From Thiohalocapsa sp963704155 (GTDB taxonomy: Bacteria; Pseudomonadota; Gammaproteobacteria; Chromatiales; Chromatiaceae), in NCBI GenBank assembly GCA_963704155.1, contig CAVPHF010000020.1:14632-78631 (forward strand): a stretch of DNA of 64,000 nt. Direction: 5' to 3'. Positions 49,533-58,899 of the stretch are shown in pieces (the stretch's first letter is position 1; each line of letters starts with the position of its first letter). The notes under the pieces are model-generated. The model ran no database searches. It worked only from the letters and a program-made list of their open reading frames with translations, and had not been told where the DNA came from. The translations under genes were made by a program, and so were the position numbers.

Positions 49533-51416
49533 ATGGTTGATTCGGGCTTTCAGGATCATCGCGGTGAGGACCGGCTGTTCAATCGACGCGCCTTGGTCGC
49601 CGCGTTGCTGGTCGTGGTCTGTCTGTCGCTGCTGACGGTGCGCCTGTTCCGGCTCCAGGTCGTGCAGCATTCGCACTTCTCCACGCTGTCCGAGGACAAC
49701 CGCATCAAGGTCCAGCCGCTGCCGCCGAGCCGCGGTCTGATCTACGACGCCAAGGGCGTGCTGTTGGCGGACAACCTGCCGTCTTACGCGCTGAGCATCA
49801 CGCCCGAGAAGGTGCAGGACATGGACGCCACCTTGGCCGCGCTGTCGGAGATCGTCACCATCACCGATGACGATCGGGAGCGCTTCGAGCGTCTGTTGCA
49901 CAAGCGGCGCCGGTTTGAGGGGGTCGCGATCCGCCTCGATCTCGATGAGCGCGAGCGTGCCCGCATCGCCGTGCATGGGCACCGCTTTCCGGGGGTCGAT
50001 ATCCGTGTCGAGCTGCTGCGGCACTACCCGCACGGCGTCGCCACCGCGCACGCCCTGGGCTATGTCGGGCGCATCAACGAGCAGGAGATGGAGCGCATCG
50101 ACGTCTCCGACTATGCCGGTACCAGCCACATCGGCAAGCTCGGCGTCGAACTCGCGCACGAGGAATGGCTGCATGGGCACGTCGGCTATGAGCAGGCCGT
50201 GGTCAATGCCCGTGGGCGGGTGTTGGAGCGGCGCGAGGAAAAGGCGCCCGTGCCTGGGCGTGATCTGCATCTGTTCCTCGATATCGATCTGCAAAAGGAT
50301 GCCATTGCGGCACTGGGGGACAATCGCGGCGCTATCGTCGCCATAGACCCGTCGACCGGCGGCGTCCTGGCGCTGGCGAGCACTCCGACCTACGACCCAA
50401 ACCCCTTCGTTGGCGGCATCGGCTATGCCGCCTATGCCGCGCTGCGCGATGACATCGACAAACCCCTCTACAACCGTGCAATCCGCGGCCAATATCCGCC
50501 CGGCTCTACCATCAAGCAGTTCGTGGCCCTGGCCGGTCTCGAGCTGGGCGCGGTCAGCGCGTTCGAGGGACAATACTGCGGCGGTTATTTCCAGCTGCCC
50601 GGACACAGTCATCGCTACCGTTGTTGGCGTCGCGGCGGCCATGGCACCCTGGCCATGCAGGCCGCCATCGTGCAGTCATGCGATGTCTACTTCTACCGGC
50701 TCGCCAACGAACTCGGCATCGATCGGATGAATGGCTTTCTGGCCCAGTTCGGCTTCGGTGAGCGCACCGGCGCCGACATCGCCGGTGAACTCGGCGGCCT
50801 GCTGCCGTCGCCGCAGTGGAAGCAACGGACAAGAAATCAAGTCTGGTATCCGGGGGAGACGCTGATCGTCGGCATTGGGCAGGGCTCTTTCCTGGCCACT
50901 CCGTTGCAGCTTGCGGCGGCGACCGCGGCGATGGCCAATCGCGGGCGCTATGTCGTGCCGCGCATGGTCGCGGCGACGCGCGCGGGGGTCGGAAAAGAGT
51001 TGGTGCCAACCGAGGCGCAGGTCAGGCAGATTGCCGCGGATCATCCCCGCCATTGGCAGGACACCGTCGATGCCATGACCGAAGTGGTCGAGGGAGCGCG
51101 CGGCACCGCACGGCGCATCCGCTCCGACGACTATCGGATCGCCGGTAAGACCGGTACCGCGCAGGTCTTCACCGTGGGGCAGAACGAGACTTACAACGAG
51201 GCCGAGGTGGCGGAGCGCATGCGCGACCATGCGCTCTTCGTTGCCTTCGCGCCGGTCGAGGACCCGCGCATCGCCGTGTCGGTCATCATCGAGAACGGCG
51301 GGCACGGCGGCTCTGTGGCCGCGCCCATCGCGCGCGCCCTGATGGACAGTTACCTGCTTGGCCAGCGTGTACCGGCGTCGATGGACGCGGCCGTGCGCGG
51401 GTTGGTGCCCGAGTGA
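49533..51416 (+). CDS. mrdA: penicillin-binding protein 2 (elongasome transpeptidase)
   Basis: A 627-aa class B PBP that crosslinks lateral-wall peptidoglycan. One N-terminal membrane helix (LVAALLVVVCLSLLTVRLF) is followed by the dimerisation domain (IKVQPLPPSRGLIYDAKGVL). The transpeptidase motifs are complete: STIK in PPGSTIKQFVALAGLE, SCD in VQSCDVYFYRLAN, and KTG in RIAGKTGTAQVF. It lies 72 bp after mreD and before rodA, the standard order. Confidence 0.97.
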   Translation: MVDSGFQDHRGEDRLFNRRALVAALLVVVCLSLLTVRLFRLQVVQHSHFSTLSEDNRIKVQPLPPSRGLIYDAKGVLLADNLPSYALSITPEKVQDMDATLAALSEIVTITDDDRERFERLLHKRRRFEGVAIRLDLDERERARIAVHGHRFPGVDIRVELLRHYPHGVATAHALGYVGRINEQEMERIDVSDYAGTSHIGKLGVELAHEEWLHGHVGYEQAVVNARGRVLERREEKAPVPGRDLHLFLDIDLQKDAIAALGDNRGAIVAIDPSTGGVLALASTPTYDPNPFVGGIGYAAYAALRDDIDKPLYNRAIRGQYPPGSTIKQFVALAGLELGAVSAFEGQYCGGYFQLPGHSHRYRCWRRGGHGTLAMQAAIVQSCDVYFYRLANELGIDRMNGFLAQFGFGERTGADIAGELGGLLPSPQWKQRTRNQVWYPGETLIVGIGQGSFLATPLQLAAATAAMANRGRYVVPRMVAATRAGVGKELVPTEAQVRQIAADHPRHWQDTVDAMTEVVEGARGTARRIRSDDYRIAGKTGTAQVFTVGQNETYNEAEVAERMRDHALFVAFAPVEDPRIAVSVIIENGGHGGSVAAPIARALMDSYLLGQRVPASMDAAVRGLVPE

Positions 51417-51452
51417 CGCCAATGGTTCGGCCCGGACACCGTTGTTCGGCAG

Positions 51453-52565
51453 ATGTCCGGCTCTGATCTGACCAAGACCGCCGCCAGTCCGCTGGCGCGT
51501 CTGCATATTGACCTGCCGCTGCTGGTTGGGCTGCTGATGCTGTGTGGCTTCGGGCTCGCCGTCCTCTATAGCGCAACCGATGCCTCATCCGGCCAGGTGC
51601 AGCGCCAGCTGATGCGCATCGCCCTCGCATTCGCGGTCATGGTCGCGCTCGCTCAGGTGCCGCCGGAACAGTTCAAGCGCTGGTCGCTGCCGCTGTTCGT
51701 CGTTGGCGTGCTCCTGCTGGTTGCCGTGTTGGTGGTCGGCGACATCGGTAAGGGCGCGCAGCGCTGGCTGGACCTGGGTTTCGTTCGTTTTCAACCGTCC
51801 GAGCTGCTGAAGCTGGCGGTGCCGATGGCGCTGGCCTGGTTCGTGTCGCTGCGACCGTTGCCGCCGAGCGTGCCGCGCGTGTTGCTGGCCACGCTGCTGG
51901 TCGCGCTGCCGGTGCTTTTGATCGCGAAGCAGCCCGATCTGGGCACGGCGCTGCTGGTCGCGAGCGCCGGCGCGATGGTGCTGTTCCTGGCCGGAATGCG
52001 CTGGTGGCTGATCGTGCTGGTGGCGGCGCTGGCGGCGGCCGCGGCACCGGTGCTGTGGATGCTAATGCGCTCTTACCAGCGCCAGCGGGTGCTGACCTTT
52101 CTCGATCCAGGGTCAGATCCGCTCGGTTCCGGCTATCACATCATTCAGTCACAGATCGCCATCGGCTCTGGCGGCACCTACGGCAAAGGCTGGATGAACG
52201 GCACCCAGTCGCACCTCGAGTTCCTGCCCGAGCGCTCGACCGACTTCATCTTCGCCGTCATCGGCGAGGAATTCGGCCTGGTTGGCGTGCTGCTGCTGCT
52301 CGGGCTGTATTTATTCATCATCCTGCGCGGGCTCTACATCGCGTCCGACGCCAAGGACAGCTTCGGCCGACTGCTGGCCGGCTCGCTGACCATGGTCTTT
52401 TTCGTCTACCTCTTTGTGAACACCGGCATGGTGGCAGGTCTATTGCCGGTGGTGGGTGTGCCGCTGCCCTTGGTCAGCTATGGCGGCACGTCGCTGGTGA
52501 CCATCATGGCCGGTTTCGGCATCATCATGTCGATACACACGCATCGAAAACTGCTTCAACTTTAG
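51453..52565 (+). CDS. mrdB: SEDS peptidoglycan glycosyltransferase RodA
   Basis: A 370-aa ten-helix SEDS protein polymerising lipid II, partner of PBP2. GLAVLYSATDASSGQVQRQL, KGAQRWLDLGFVRFQPSELL (with the conserved catalytic-region residues), IAKQPDLGTALLVASAGAMV and PLPLVSYGGTSLVTIMAGFG are all characteristic. It starts 37 bp after mrdA. Confidence 0.97.
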   Translation: MSGSDLTKTAASPLARLHIDLPLLVGLLMLCGFGLAVLYSATDASSGQVQRQLMRIALAFAVMVALAQVPPEQFKRWSLPLFVVGVLLLVAVLVVGDIGKGAQRWLDLGFVRFQPSELLKLAVPMALAWFVSLRPLPPSVPRVLLATLLVALPVLLIAKQPDLGTALLVASAGAMVLFLAGMRWWLIVLVAALAAAAAPVLWMLMRSYQRQRVLTFLDPGSDPLGSGYHIIQSQIAIGSGGTYGKGWMNGTQSHLEFLPERSTDFIFAVIGEEFGLVGVLLLLGLYLFIILRGLYIASDAKDSFGRLLAGSLTMVFFVYLFVNTGMVAGLLPVVGVPLPLVSYGGTSLVTIMAGFGIIMSIHTHRKLLQL

Positions 52566-52618
52566 AATCTTCCTGCATATACTCGAAGTGTGATATGAGT
52601 TGATAAGCCTTCGGGGGG

Positions 52619-53707
52619 ATGATGATGCAGGTGTTCGTCGCAGGCGCTGTTGCCGCGCTGCTTACCGTTACCGGCGTTGCCGCCGCAGCCGCAGCACCGT
52701 CGTCCTATGAGTCCGGCAGACGCGCGTTCGTTGCCGACATGGCGCGCAAGCACGGCTTCGCGTCCGCGGAACTGACCGCCTTGATGGCCGAGGCACGCTA
52801 CCAGCAGCGCATCGTCGATGCCATGAACCGCCCCTTCGAGGGCAAGCCATGGCGCGATTACCGCAAGATCTTTCTGACGGCCGAGCGCATTCGGGGCGGC
52901 ATTGCCTTTCGGCGCGAGCACGCGGCGCTGCTCGAGCGCGCGCGGGCAGCCTATGGCGTGCCGCCTGAGATCATCGTCGCGATCATCGGCATCGAAACCA
53001 ATTACGGCGGCAATCTGGGCGATCACCGGGTGCTCGACGCGCTGAGCACGCTCGGCTTCTCCTACCCGCGCCGGGCGGACTTCTTCCGCGGCGAGTTGGA
53101 AGAGTTCCTGCTGCTGACGCGCGATGAGCGGGTCGACGCCCGCACCGCTAAGGGTTCTTACGCCGGTGCAATCGGTAAGCCCCAGTTCATCCCATCGAGC
53201 TATCGCGCCTATGCGGTCGACTTCGACGACGACGGCCGCCGCGACCTGTGGCAGAGCAATGCCGATGTGGTCGGCAGTGTCGGCAACTATCTAGCGCAGC
53301 ATGGCTGGCGGCGCGGCGAGCCGATCGCGGTGCCTGCGGTGCTGCGCGACGGCCGACCGGCAGGCGTCCCAATTGCCGAGAAGCGTCCGGCCGAACCGCA
53401 CTCCAGGCTGAGCCGTTGGGCGGCGGTCGGCGTCGAGCCGGCGATTGGAGCTGCTGCTGATGGCCAGAAGGGGCTGCAACAAGGCGACCAAAACGGGGGG
53501 CTGAGCGACACACTGGCTGCCGCGCTGATCGAACTCGACGGCGTCGGTCCCGAGTACTGGCTCGGTTTCGACAATTTCTACGCCATCACGCGTTATAACC
53601 ATAGCAATCTCTACGCGATGGCCGTATTCCAGCTCAGCCAGGCGATTGCCGATGGCGTCGGGCAGCAGGCCGCTGCCGCTGCCGGTGCCGCGGGGGGCGT
53701 GCGATGA
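52619..53707 (+). CDS. mltB: lytic murein transglycosylase B
   Basis: A 362-aa periplasmic muramidase-like enzyme. Signal sequence VFVAGAVAALLTVTGVAAAA has no lipobox Cys, unlike E. coli MltB. The catalytic Glu is in VAIIGIETNYGGNLGDHRVL, followed by AGAIGKPQFIPSSYRAYAVD and GSVGNYLAQHGWRRGEPIA. WLGFDNFYAITRYNHSNLYA is the conserved C-terminal block. Three consecutive ATGs lie after a GGGGGG ribosome site; the third (52625) has the best spacing. The middle of the protein (about 265-290) has a Gly/Ala/Gln-rich insert. It overlaps rlpA by ATGA. Confidence 0.93.
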   Translation: MMMQVFVAGAVAALLTVTGVAAAAAAPSSYESGRRAFVADMARKHGFASAELTALMAEARYQQRIVDAMNRPFEGKPWRDYRKIFLTAERIRGGIAFRREHAALLERARAAYGVPPEIIVAIIGIETNYGGNLGDHRVLDALSTLGFSYPRRADFFRGELEEFLLLTRDERVDARTAKGSYAGAIGKPQFIPSSYRAYAVDFDDDGRRDLWQSNADVVGSVGNYLAQHGWRRGEPIAVPAVLRDGRPAGVPIAEKRPAEPHSRLSRWAAVGVEPAIGAAADGQKGLQQGDQNGGLSDTLAAALIELDGVGPEYWLGFDNFYAITRYNHSNLYAMAVFQLSQAIADGVGQQAAAAAGAAGGVR

Positions 53708-54783
53708 ACGGTGCGCATCCGCGGCGGCGCACCGAGGCCAAAGCTGCCACAACCGCGATCCTGCTCCTGCTGGCCTCCGCCGCGCTGCTGATTGGCGGCT
53801 GCGGCGGATCGCCGAAAAAGGCGGGGGCGGGCGTCGATGGCGGCAGCGACATGCCGGACGCGACGCCGAAGGTCGAGCCGAAATCGCGCTACGGCAACAT
53901 GAAGTCCTATGTGGTCTTCGGCAAGACCTACTATCCCAAGCCCTCCAGCCGCGGGTATGTCGAGCGCGGCATCGCCTCCTGGTATGGCCCGAAGTTCCAC
54001 GGCCGCAAGACCTCTAGCGGCGAGCCCTATGACATGCACCAGATGACGGCGGCACATAAGACCCTGCCGCTGCCGACCTACGCTCGTGTGACGAATCTGG
54101 AGAACGGCCGCAGCACCATCGTCAGGATCAACGATCGCGGTCCCTTCGTCGGGGATCGAATCATCGATCTGTCGTTTGCCGCTGCCAAGAAGCTCGGCGT
54201 CGACAAGAAGGGCCTGGCGTCCGTGGAGGTGGCTTCGATCGATCCACGCGACCACGACGGCAAGGTGCCTCGCCACTTCCAGCTCGCCGCGGATCAGCAA
54301 CGCAAGTACAAGTCAGAGCGCAGCCGTACCCAGCCAGAAACGGCCGCCTGGAGCACGGACGGGCCAAAGCCGGCTCCCGCCCAAGCAACCGAAGCCATCG
54401 GCACGGCCAGATCGCAGCGGACGCCTTCGCTGGCCGAGTCCGGAAGTTCGGCGGTCGCCGCGCAGCAGGGGCAAGCCCTCGCGCCCGCCGCCGCGATCCC
54501 GGCAGAGCCTAGCGCGTCGAGCCTTGCGTCGGATGGGGTATCGGACGAGCAGGGGTTGTATCTCCAGGTCGGTGCCTTCGGGACGCGCCATAACGCCGAG
54601 CAGATGCGACAGCGTTTGACCTCGGTGCTGCAGGACCCGGTGCAAGTGCGCGAAGGCGCCGGCGGTACCGCCGCGCCGTACAAGGTGCAGGTTGGACCGG
54701 TGTCGACGCGCTCGGATGCCGACAGCCTGTCCGTCAAGCTGGCCTCGCTGGGCGTGGGCAAGCCGATACTGGTACAGAACTGA
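53704..54783 (+). CDS. rlpA: septal ring lytic transglycosylase RlpA
   Basis: A 359-aa lipoprotein with a lipobox (LIGGC, about residue 33). The double-psi beta-barrel domain contains GIASWYGPKFHGRKTSSGEP, YARVTNLENGRSTIVRINDR and DRIIDLSFAAAKKLGV with the catalytic Asp. A long low-complexity Ala/Ser/Pro linker leads to a C-terminal SPOR domain (LYLQVGAFGTRHNAEQMRQR) that binds denuded glycan at the septum. Coupled to mltB by ATGA overlap. Confidence 0.93.
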   Translation: MNGAHPRRRTEAKAATTAILLLLASAALLIGGCGGSPKKAGAGVDGGSDMPDATPKVEPKSRYGNMKSYVVFGKTYYPKPSSRGYVERGIASWYGPKFHGRKTSSGEPYDMHQMTAAHKTLPLPTYARVTNLENGRSTIVRINDRGPFVGDRIIDLSFAAAKKLGVDKKGLASVEVASIDPRDHDGKVPRHFQLAADQQRKYKSERSRTQPETAAWSTDGPKPAPAQATEAIGTARSQRTPSLAESGSSAVAAQQGQALAPAAAIPAEPSASSLASDGVSDEQGLYLQVGAFGTRHNAEQMRQRLTSVLQDPVQVREGAGGTAAPYKVQVGPVSTRSDADSLSVKLASLGVGKPILVQN

Positions 54784-54919
54784 GCAAGCGGGTTTTCCCG
54801 GCGTGGCGGCTCGGCAGCCGGCGTATGCCGATCAATCGCTGCCCCGAGGGCGGATCAGGGTTTAGAATACTGGGGCGAGCCGCGACGCTCGCTGTTTTCC
54901 CAAACGACGTCTTTCGCCA

Positions 54920-56065
54920 ATGCCCATGACCGCCAACCTCCGATTTCTTGCCGGGCTGCTCCTCTTTGCGATGGTGCTGAACGCATCGGCGCAGCAGGTC
55001 CCCATCCCCGACGCGCCTCAACTTGCCGCCAAGGGCTATCTGTTGGTGGATCACAACAGCGGTGCCGTGCTGGCCGAGGCCAATGCGGACGAGCGTTTGG
55101 AGCCGGCCAGTCTGACCAAGATCATGACCGCCTACGTGGTCTTCCATGAGCTGGCCGAGGGCAATCTGTCGCTGGAGGACGAGGTGCTGATCAGCGAGAA
55201 GGCCTGGCGGACCGGTGGCTCCAAGATGTTCATCGAAGTCGGCAAGCGGGTTTCGCTGGAGGATCTGTTGCACGGCATGATCGTGCAGTCCGGCAACGAT
55301 GCCAGCGTGGCCTTAGCGGAGCATGTCGCTGGCACCGAGGAGACCTTCGCCGAGCTGATGAACAGCCACGCGAAGCGGCTCGGCATGACCAGGACCCACT
55401 TCGTCAACGCCACCGGGCTGCCGCACCCCGAGCACTACACGACGCCGCGCGATATCCTCAAGGTGACCGAGGCGATGATTCGCGAGTTTCCAGAGCAGTA
55501 TGCCTGGTATTCGTTACCGGACTTCACGTTCAACGGCATCAAGCAGAACAACCGCAATCGGCTGATTGGCCAAGACCCATCGGTCGACGGTGTCAAGACC
55601 GGCCATACCGAGGCCGCCGGATATTGTCTGGTGGCGTCGGCGCTGCGCGACGGCCAGCGCTTGACCTCGGTCGTCATGAACACCGCCAGCGAGTCCGCCA
55701 GGGCGCGCGACAGCCTCGCGCTGCTGAACTATGGCTATCGCTTCTTCGAGACGCACAATCCCTATCCCGGCGGTGAGACGTTGGAGACGCTGCGCATCTG
55801 GTCCGGCGATCAGACCGAGCTGCCGGTTGGCCCAGCGCGGGATCTCTACGTGACCATTCCACGCGGCAAGTACACCGAGCTCAGCGCTGAACTCGAGCCG
55901 GCAGGTCCCGTCACAGCGCCGGTGGCCTGGGGCGATGTCGTCGGTGAGATCGTGTTCAGGCTCGGCGACACCGAGATCAAGCGCGAGCCGGCCGTGGCGC
56001 TGGCCGAAGTCGGCAAGGGCGGTATCCTGCGGCGTGCGGTGGACTCGGTGCTGCAGCTGTTCTAG
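54920..56065 (+). CDS. dacA: D-alanyl-D-alanine carboxypeptidase (PBP5/6 type)
   Basis: A 381-aa low-molecular-weight PBP removing the terminal D-Ala of peptidoglycan stems. It has a signal peptide (FLAGLLLFAMVLNASA). SLTK is in EPASLTKIMTAYV, SGN in IVQSGNDASVALAEHV and KTG in VDGVKTGHTEAAGYC. The beta domain precedes a C-terminal amphipathic membrane anchor (GGILRRAVDSVLQLF). Two close starts (54920, 54926) are possible. Confidence 0.96.
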   Translation: MPMTANLRFLAGLLLFAMVLNASAQQVPIPDAPQLAAKGYLLVDHNSGAVLAEANADERLEPASLTKIMTAYVVFHELAEGNLSLEDEVLISEKAWRTGGSKMFIEVGKRVSLEDLLHGMIVQSGNDASVALAEHVAGTEETFAELMNSHAKRLGMTRTHFVNATGLPHPEHYTTPRDILKVTEAMIREFPEQYAWYSLPDFTFNGIKQNNRNRLIGQDPSVDGVKTGHTEAAGYCLVASALRDGQRLTSVVMNTASESARARDSLALLNYGYRFFETHNPYPGGETLETLRIWSGDQTELPVGPARDLYVTIPRGKYTELSAELEPAGPVTAPVAWGDVVGEIVFRLGDTEIKREPAVALAEVGKGGILRRAVDSVLQLF

Positions 56066-56153
56066 GTTGCTCTTGCCGGCGCCTTGTCACCGATCCGTGC
56101 GGCCGGCTGTGCTGGGCAGCAGTCTTGGCCAAGATGCGGTCGATTCGGGGAGG

Positions 56154-56426
56154 ATGATGACGGATCAAGACGACACACTACTGAGCTTCCCGTGCAGCTT
56201 CCCGATCAAGGCGATGGGTCCGGCCGATAGCGCGCTGGAAGCGGCCGTGATCGAGATCCTGCAGCGCCATGTGCCCGACTTCGACACCGGCACCGTCTCG
56301 ACGCGCGCGAGCAGCGCGGGCAAATGGCTCGCCGTCACCGTGCGCATCGAGGCGACCAGTAAGGCCCAGCTCGACAGCATCTATCGGGAGCTGAGTGCGC
56401 ACGAGCTGGTCGTCTATGCGCTCTGA
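56154..56426 (+). CDS. ybeD: DUF493/YbeD family protein
   Basis: A 90-aa small alpha/beta protein of the YbeD family, which sits between dacA and lipB in many gammaproteobacteria. LLSFPCSFPIKAMGPAD at the start and KWLAVTVRIEATSKAQLDSI then YRELSAHELVVYAL at the end are typical. The fold resembles ACT-like regulatory domains; its role is not established. GGGGAGG lies directly before the tandem ATGs. Its 3' end overlaps the lipB start. Confidence 0.9.
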   Translation: MMTDQDDTLLSFPCSFPIKAMGPADSALEAAVIEILQRHVPDFDTGTVSTRASSAGKWLAVTVRIEATSKAQLDSIYRELSAHELVVYAL

Positions 56427-57177
56427 TGGGGCGGCGCCCATAGTCGGCCCCCAAGCCGGCCCCAGCGTCGGTCAGGCCTTATCGCGCGGCCATTCCAAGA
56501 CAGAGCGTGCTGACGACGCCGACCATCGGTCGACTGCGGAGCCGTGCGTCGAATCCATCCTGGGCAAGCTGCGCGTCCGTCGCCTGGGTCTCGCCGATTA
56601 TCAGGATACCTGGCACGCGATGCGCCGCTTCACCGACGAGCGCGATGCCGACACTGCCGATGAGCTTTGGCTGCTCGAGCATCCGCCGGTCTTCACGCTC
56701 GGGCAGGCCGGTCGCCGCGAACACCTGCTGGCAACGGGCGATATCCCCGTGGTTCAGACGGACCGCGGCGGCCAGGTGACCTATCACGGCCCCGGCCAGC
56801 TCGTCGCCTATCTGCTGCTCGATCTGCGGCGGGCGGGCATCGGTATCAAGCGCCTGGTGCATGGGCTGGAACAAGCAGTGATCGCGCTCTTGGCCGAGCA
56901 CGACATCGACGCTGCCGCACGGCAAGACGCACCGGGCGTCTATGTCGATGGCGCCAAGATCGCCTCAGTGGGTCTGCGCGTCCGACGCGGCTGCAGCTAT
57001 CACGGTATCGCGCTCAACGTCGACATGGATCTGGAGCCCTTCCTGCGCATCAACCCCTGCGGTCACGCCGGTTTGCCGGTGACCATGCTGAGGCGCCTGA
57101 GGCCGGAGGCGAGCCTCGCCGAAACCGCCGAGCGCCTCGCCCAACACATCGAACGGCTCGTCTCGGCCATCGACTGA
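56416..57177 (+). CDS. lipB: lipoate-protein ligase B (octanoyltransferase)
   Basis: Moves octanoyl from ACP to lipoyl domains. The conserved RGGQVTYHGPGQLVAYLLLD and VYVDGAKIASVGLRVRRGCS (catalytic Lys) are present. So is the catalytic Cys in FLRINPCGHAGLPVT. Length is about 253 aa, with a 45-residue variable N-terminal extension before LGKLRVRRLGLADYQ. The start at 56416 overlaps ybeD. lipA does not follow in this window. Confidence 0.94.
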   Translation: MRSDGAAPIVGPQAGPSVGQALSRGHSKTERADDADHRSTAEPCVESILGKLRVRRLGLADYQDTWHAMRRFTDERDADTADELWLLEHPPVFTLGQAGRREHLLATGDIPVVQTDRGGQVTYHGPGQLVAYLLLDLRRAGIGIKRLVHGLEQAVIALLAEHDIDAAARQDAPGVYVDGAKIASVGLRVRRGCSYHGIALNVDMDLEPFLRINPCGHAGLPVTMLRRLRPEASLAETAERLAQHIERLVSAID

Positions 57178-57210
57178 AGACGCTCGACCCTGGCAACGCG
57201 AACCTCCTCC

Positions 57211-57366
57211 ATGCCCGATCATCTGCGTAAGCTCATTGGCATCCTGTTGCTCCTTGCCGCCATCGGCGTCGCCTCCGCGCAGGCGCTGCTGGTCTCCTGT
57301 TCATCCCCGGCGACGGCTGGCAGCATAGGCCACGCCCTGGTCGTCAGTGAAGGCGCCAGCACATGA
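57211..57366 (+). CDS. 51-aa small exported or membrane peptide
   Basis: MPDHLRKLIGILLLLAAIGV opens a signal-like hydrophobic stretch ending VASAQA, followed by a 30-residue Ser/Ala-rich tail with one Cys pair-like LLVSCSS. The stop overlaps the next start (ATGA at 57363), so it is co-translated with the XpaC-like gene. I do not recognise a family. Confidence 0.5.
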   Translation: MPDHLRKLIGILLLLAAIGVASAQALLVSCSSPATAGSIGHALVVSEGAST

Positions 57367-58247
57367 CACGCCTGCTGTTACTGGGCGCCTTTGCGCTGAT
57401 CGCGGCCATGGTGGCGATGCTGCTGTGGCAACGCCTGACGAACGGCCCATCCAGGCAGCGAGCCGACGCCGCCCAGCCGTCGTCGGCGTCTGGATGGCTG
57501 CTGTTCCTGCTGCCGCTGCCGGTCGCCGTCGCTGCCGTCGTCTCGTTGGCGCAGGGGCAGCTGGTTGCGTTGCTCGGCAACACCCTTGGCTATGGTCTGT
57601 TTCTCGGCGGCGCTTTGCTGGTTCGGAGGGGGCTCCTGTCGGCCGGAAAATCCAGTGCCGCCGCCTGGCCCATCAAGACATCTGGCAGTGCGCTGGTCAG
57701 CCTGGCGACCGGTATCACCGCCTGGCTCGGCGTCGGTCACCATCCAGCCATTGCGGTCGCCTTCGGGCTGGTCGCGCTGCTGGGCTGCTATCTGACCTAC
57801 GGGTTCGACTTGCAGGCCAGCCGCCGCGCGCGCGGGATCGGACAACAGGACCGCACGACATTGACCCAGGCCGAGCGATCGATCGCGGCCATCGAGCAGG
57901 CGAGCCGTGACATAGAGCAGCCCGAACTCGACGCCCGGCTGCGCCGCATCGCCGAGCTGGCGAGGGCGGTCCTGAACCGGCTCGAGGACGACCCGCGCGA
58001 TCTGCGCCGGGCGCGCAAATTCCTCAACGTCTACCTGGACGGTGTCAAGAGTGTGGTGGAGGGCTACGCCAAGACCCATGGCCGAGTCGATGCGCCCGAA
58101 CTCGACGAACGCTTCCGCCACGCGCTGATTACCGTCGAGGACGCCTTCCGCGAGCAGGAGCAGACGCTGCTGGAGAGCGACGTCGACCAGCTCGATCTGC
58201 AGATCGAGGTGCTGACCCAGCAGCTCAAGCGCGAGGGCATCATCTGA
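57363..58247 (+). CDS. XpaC-like membrane protein (PF10112 type)
   Basis: 294 aa. Four hydrophobic helices fill the first 150 residues (MTRLLLLGAFALIAAMVAML; WLLFLLPLPVAVAAVVSLA; and two more). The rest is a cytoplasmic helical domain with LRRIAELARAVLNRLEDDP, RKFLNVYLDGVKSVVEGYAK and FREQEQTLLESDVDQLDLQI. This resembles the 5-bromo-4-chloroindolyl phosphate hydrolysis (XpaC) family, usually paired with a TelA tellurite/toxic-anion protein. No telA is present in the window. Function unknown. Confidence 0.7.
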   Translation: MTRLLLLGAFALIAAMVAMLLWQRLTNGPSRQRADAAQPSSASGWLLFLLPLPVAVAAVVSLAQGQLVALLGNTLGYGLFLGGALLVRRGLLSAGKSSAAAWPIKTSGSALVSLATGITAWLGVGHHPAIAVAFGLVALLGCYLTYGFDLQASRRARGIGQQDRTTLTQAERSIAAIEQASRDIEQPELDARLRRIAELARAVLNRLEDDPRDLRRARKFLNVYLDGVKSVVEGYAKTHGRVDAPELDERFRHALITVEDAFREQEQTLLESDVDQLDLQIEVLTQQLKREGII

Positions 58248-58419
58248 TCGGCGCGGGTGATGGCGTCTTGCGTAGCCTATCGGCCAGGTGGTCGAGAATG
58301 GTTGCGTTGGTGACTCGATGGCCTCGAGTCGGTCGTGATGGTCTTTTGGTTCGGCCTCAAGGGGTCCGACAATAGGCGCTGAGTCGAAGCGTGAAACTGG
58401 TGTCGCTCACGAAATGCGT

Positions 58420-58594
58420 TCAATGGCGCTCGGGCTTAGGGTTCGGGCGAGCGCCGAGCTCAGAAGCGGTAGGGTTCCAGTCTCGAAGATGAGAGATCGC
58501 CGCCAAAGTCTGCGCCTTGCGGTGGTAGCGATCATCGGCTGTGATCAAGGAACAGCCATTTGACGACCACGCTGGCATCGATGACCAACGTCAC
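58420..58594 (-). pseudogene. vapC: vapC toxin with internal deletion
   Basis: From GTG 58592-58594 the minus strand reads VTLVIDASVVVKWLF, the first strand and catalytic Asp of a PIN-domain VapC. After about six more codons the frame stops. The next frame gives TADDRYHRKAQTLAAISHLR then DW, the family's C-terminal end. About 90 central residues with the other metal ligands are gone and a one-base shift joins the two halves. It cannot be a working RNase. The remaining 58248-58419 hold nothing I can identify. Confidence 0.8.
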
Positions 58595-58824
58595 GGGCGC
58601 CCATCCTTGCGCACTTGGTGCAACCGGGTGTCGGTCAGCGCCGGTCGCGCGCTCCGTCCCGCTGTCAATTCTGCGAATGCGGCCTCACGCTGGCGCTGCT
58701 GCTCGGCTTCGGCGACGGCTTGGCGCATCAGCCGGGCAATCACGGCGCTCTTGTTGCGCCCCGAAAACTCCCGATTGAAGGCGTCCTTGATCTCGTCCGG
58801 GACGCTGAAATTCACGGTTGCCAT
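58591..58824 (-). CDS. vapB: VapB-type antitoxin
   Basis: A 77-aa ribbon-helix-helix antitoxin: MATVNFSVPDEIKDAFNREF, then GRNKSAVIARLMRQAVAEAE and a Lys/Arg-rich toxin-binding tail. It overlaps the vapC GTG (GTGA), typical for the pair. With its toxin deleted it is an orphan antitoxin. Upstream 58825-58900 is AT-richer and may contain its promoter. Confidence 0.82.
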   Translation of the reverse strand: MATVNFSVPDEIKDAFNREFSGRNKSAVIARLMRQAVAEAEQQRQREAAFAELTAGRSARPALTDTRLHQVRKDGRP

Positions 58825-58899
58825 GATGATTGCCTGAATGTTGAGAATTTCTACAATTCTAGCAGTCACCGGATCTCGGCGCAGTGCTGGAGGCTGTTC

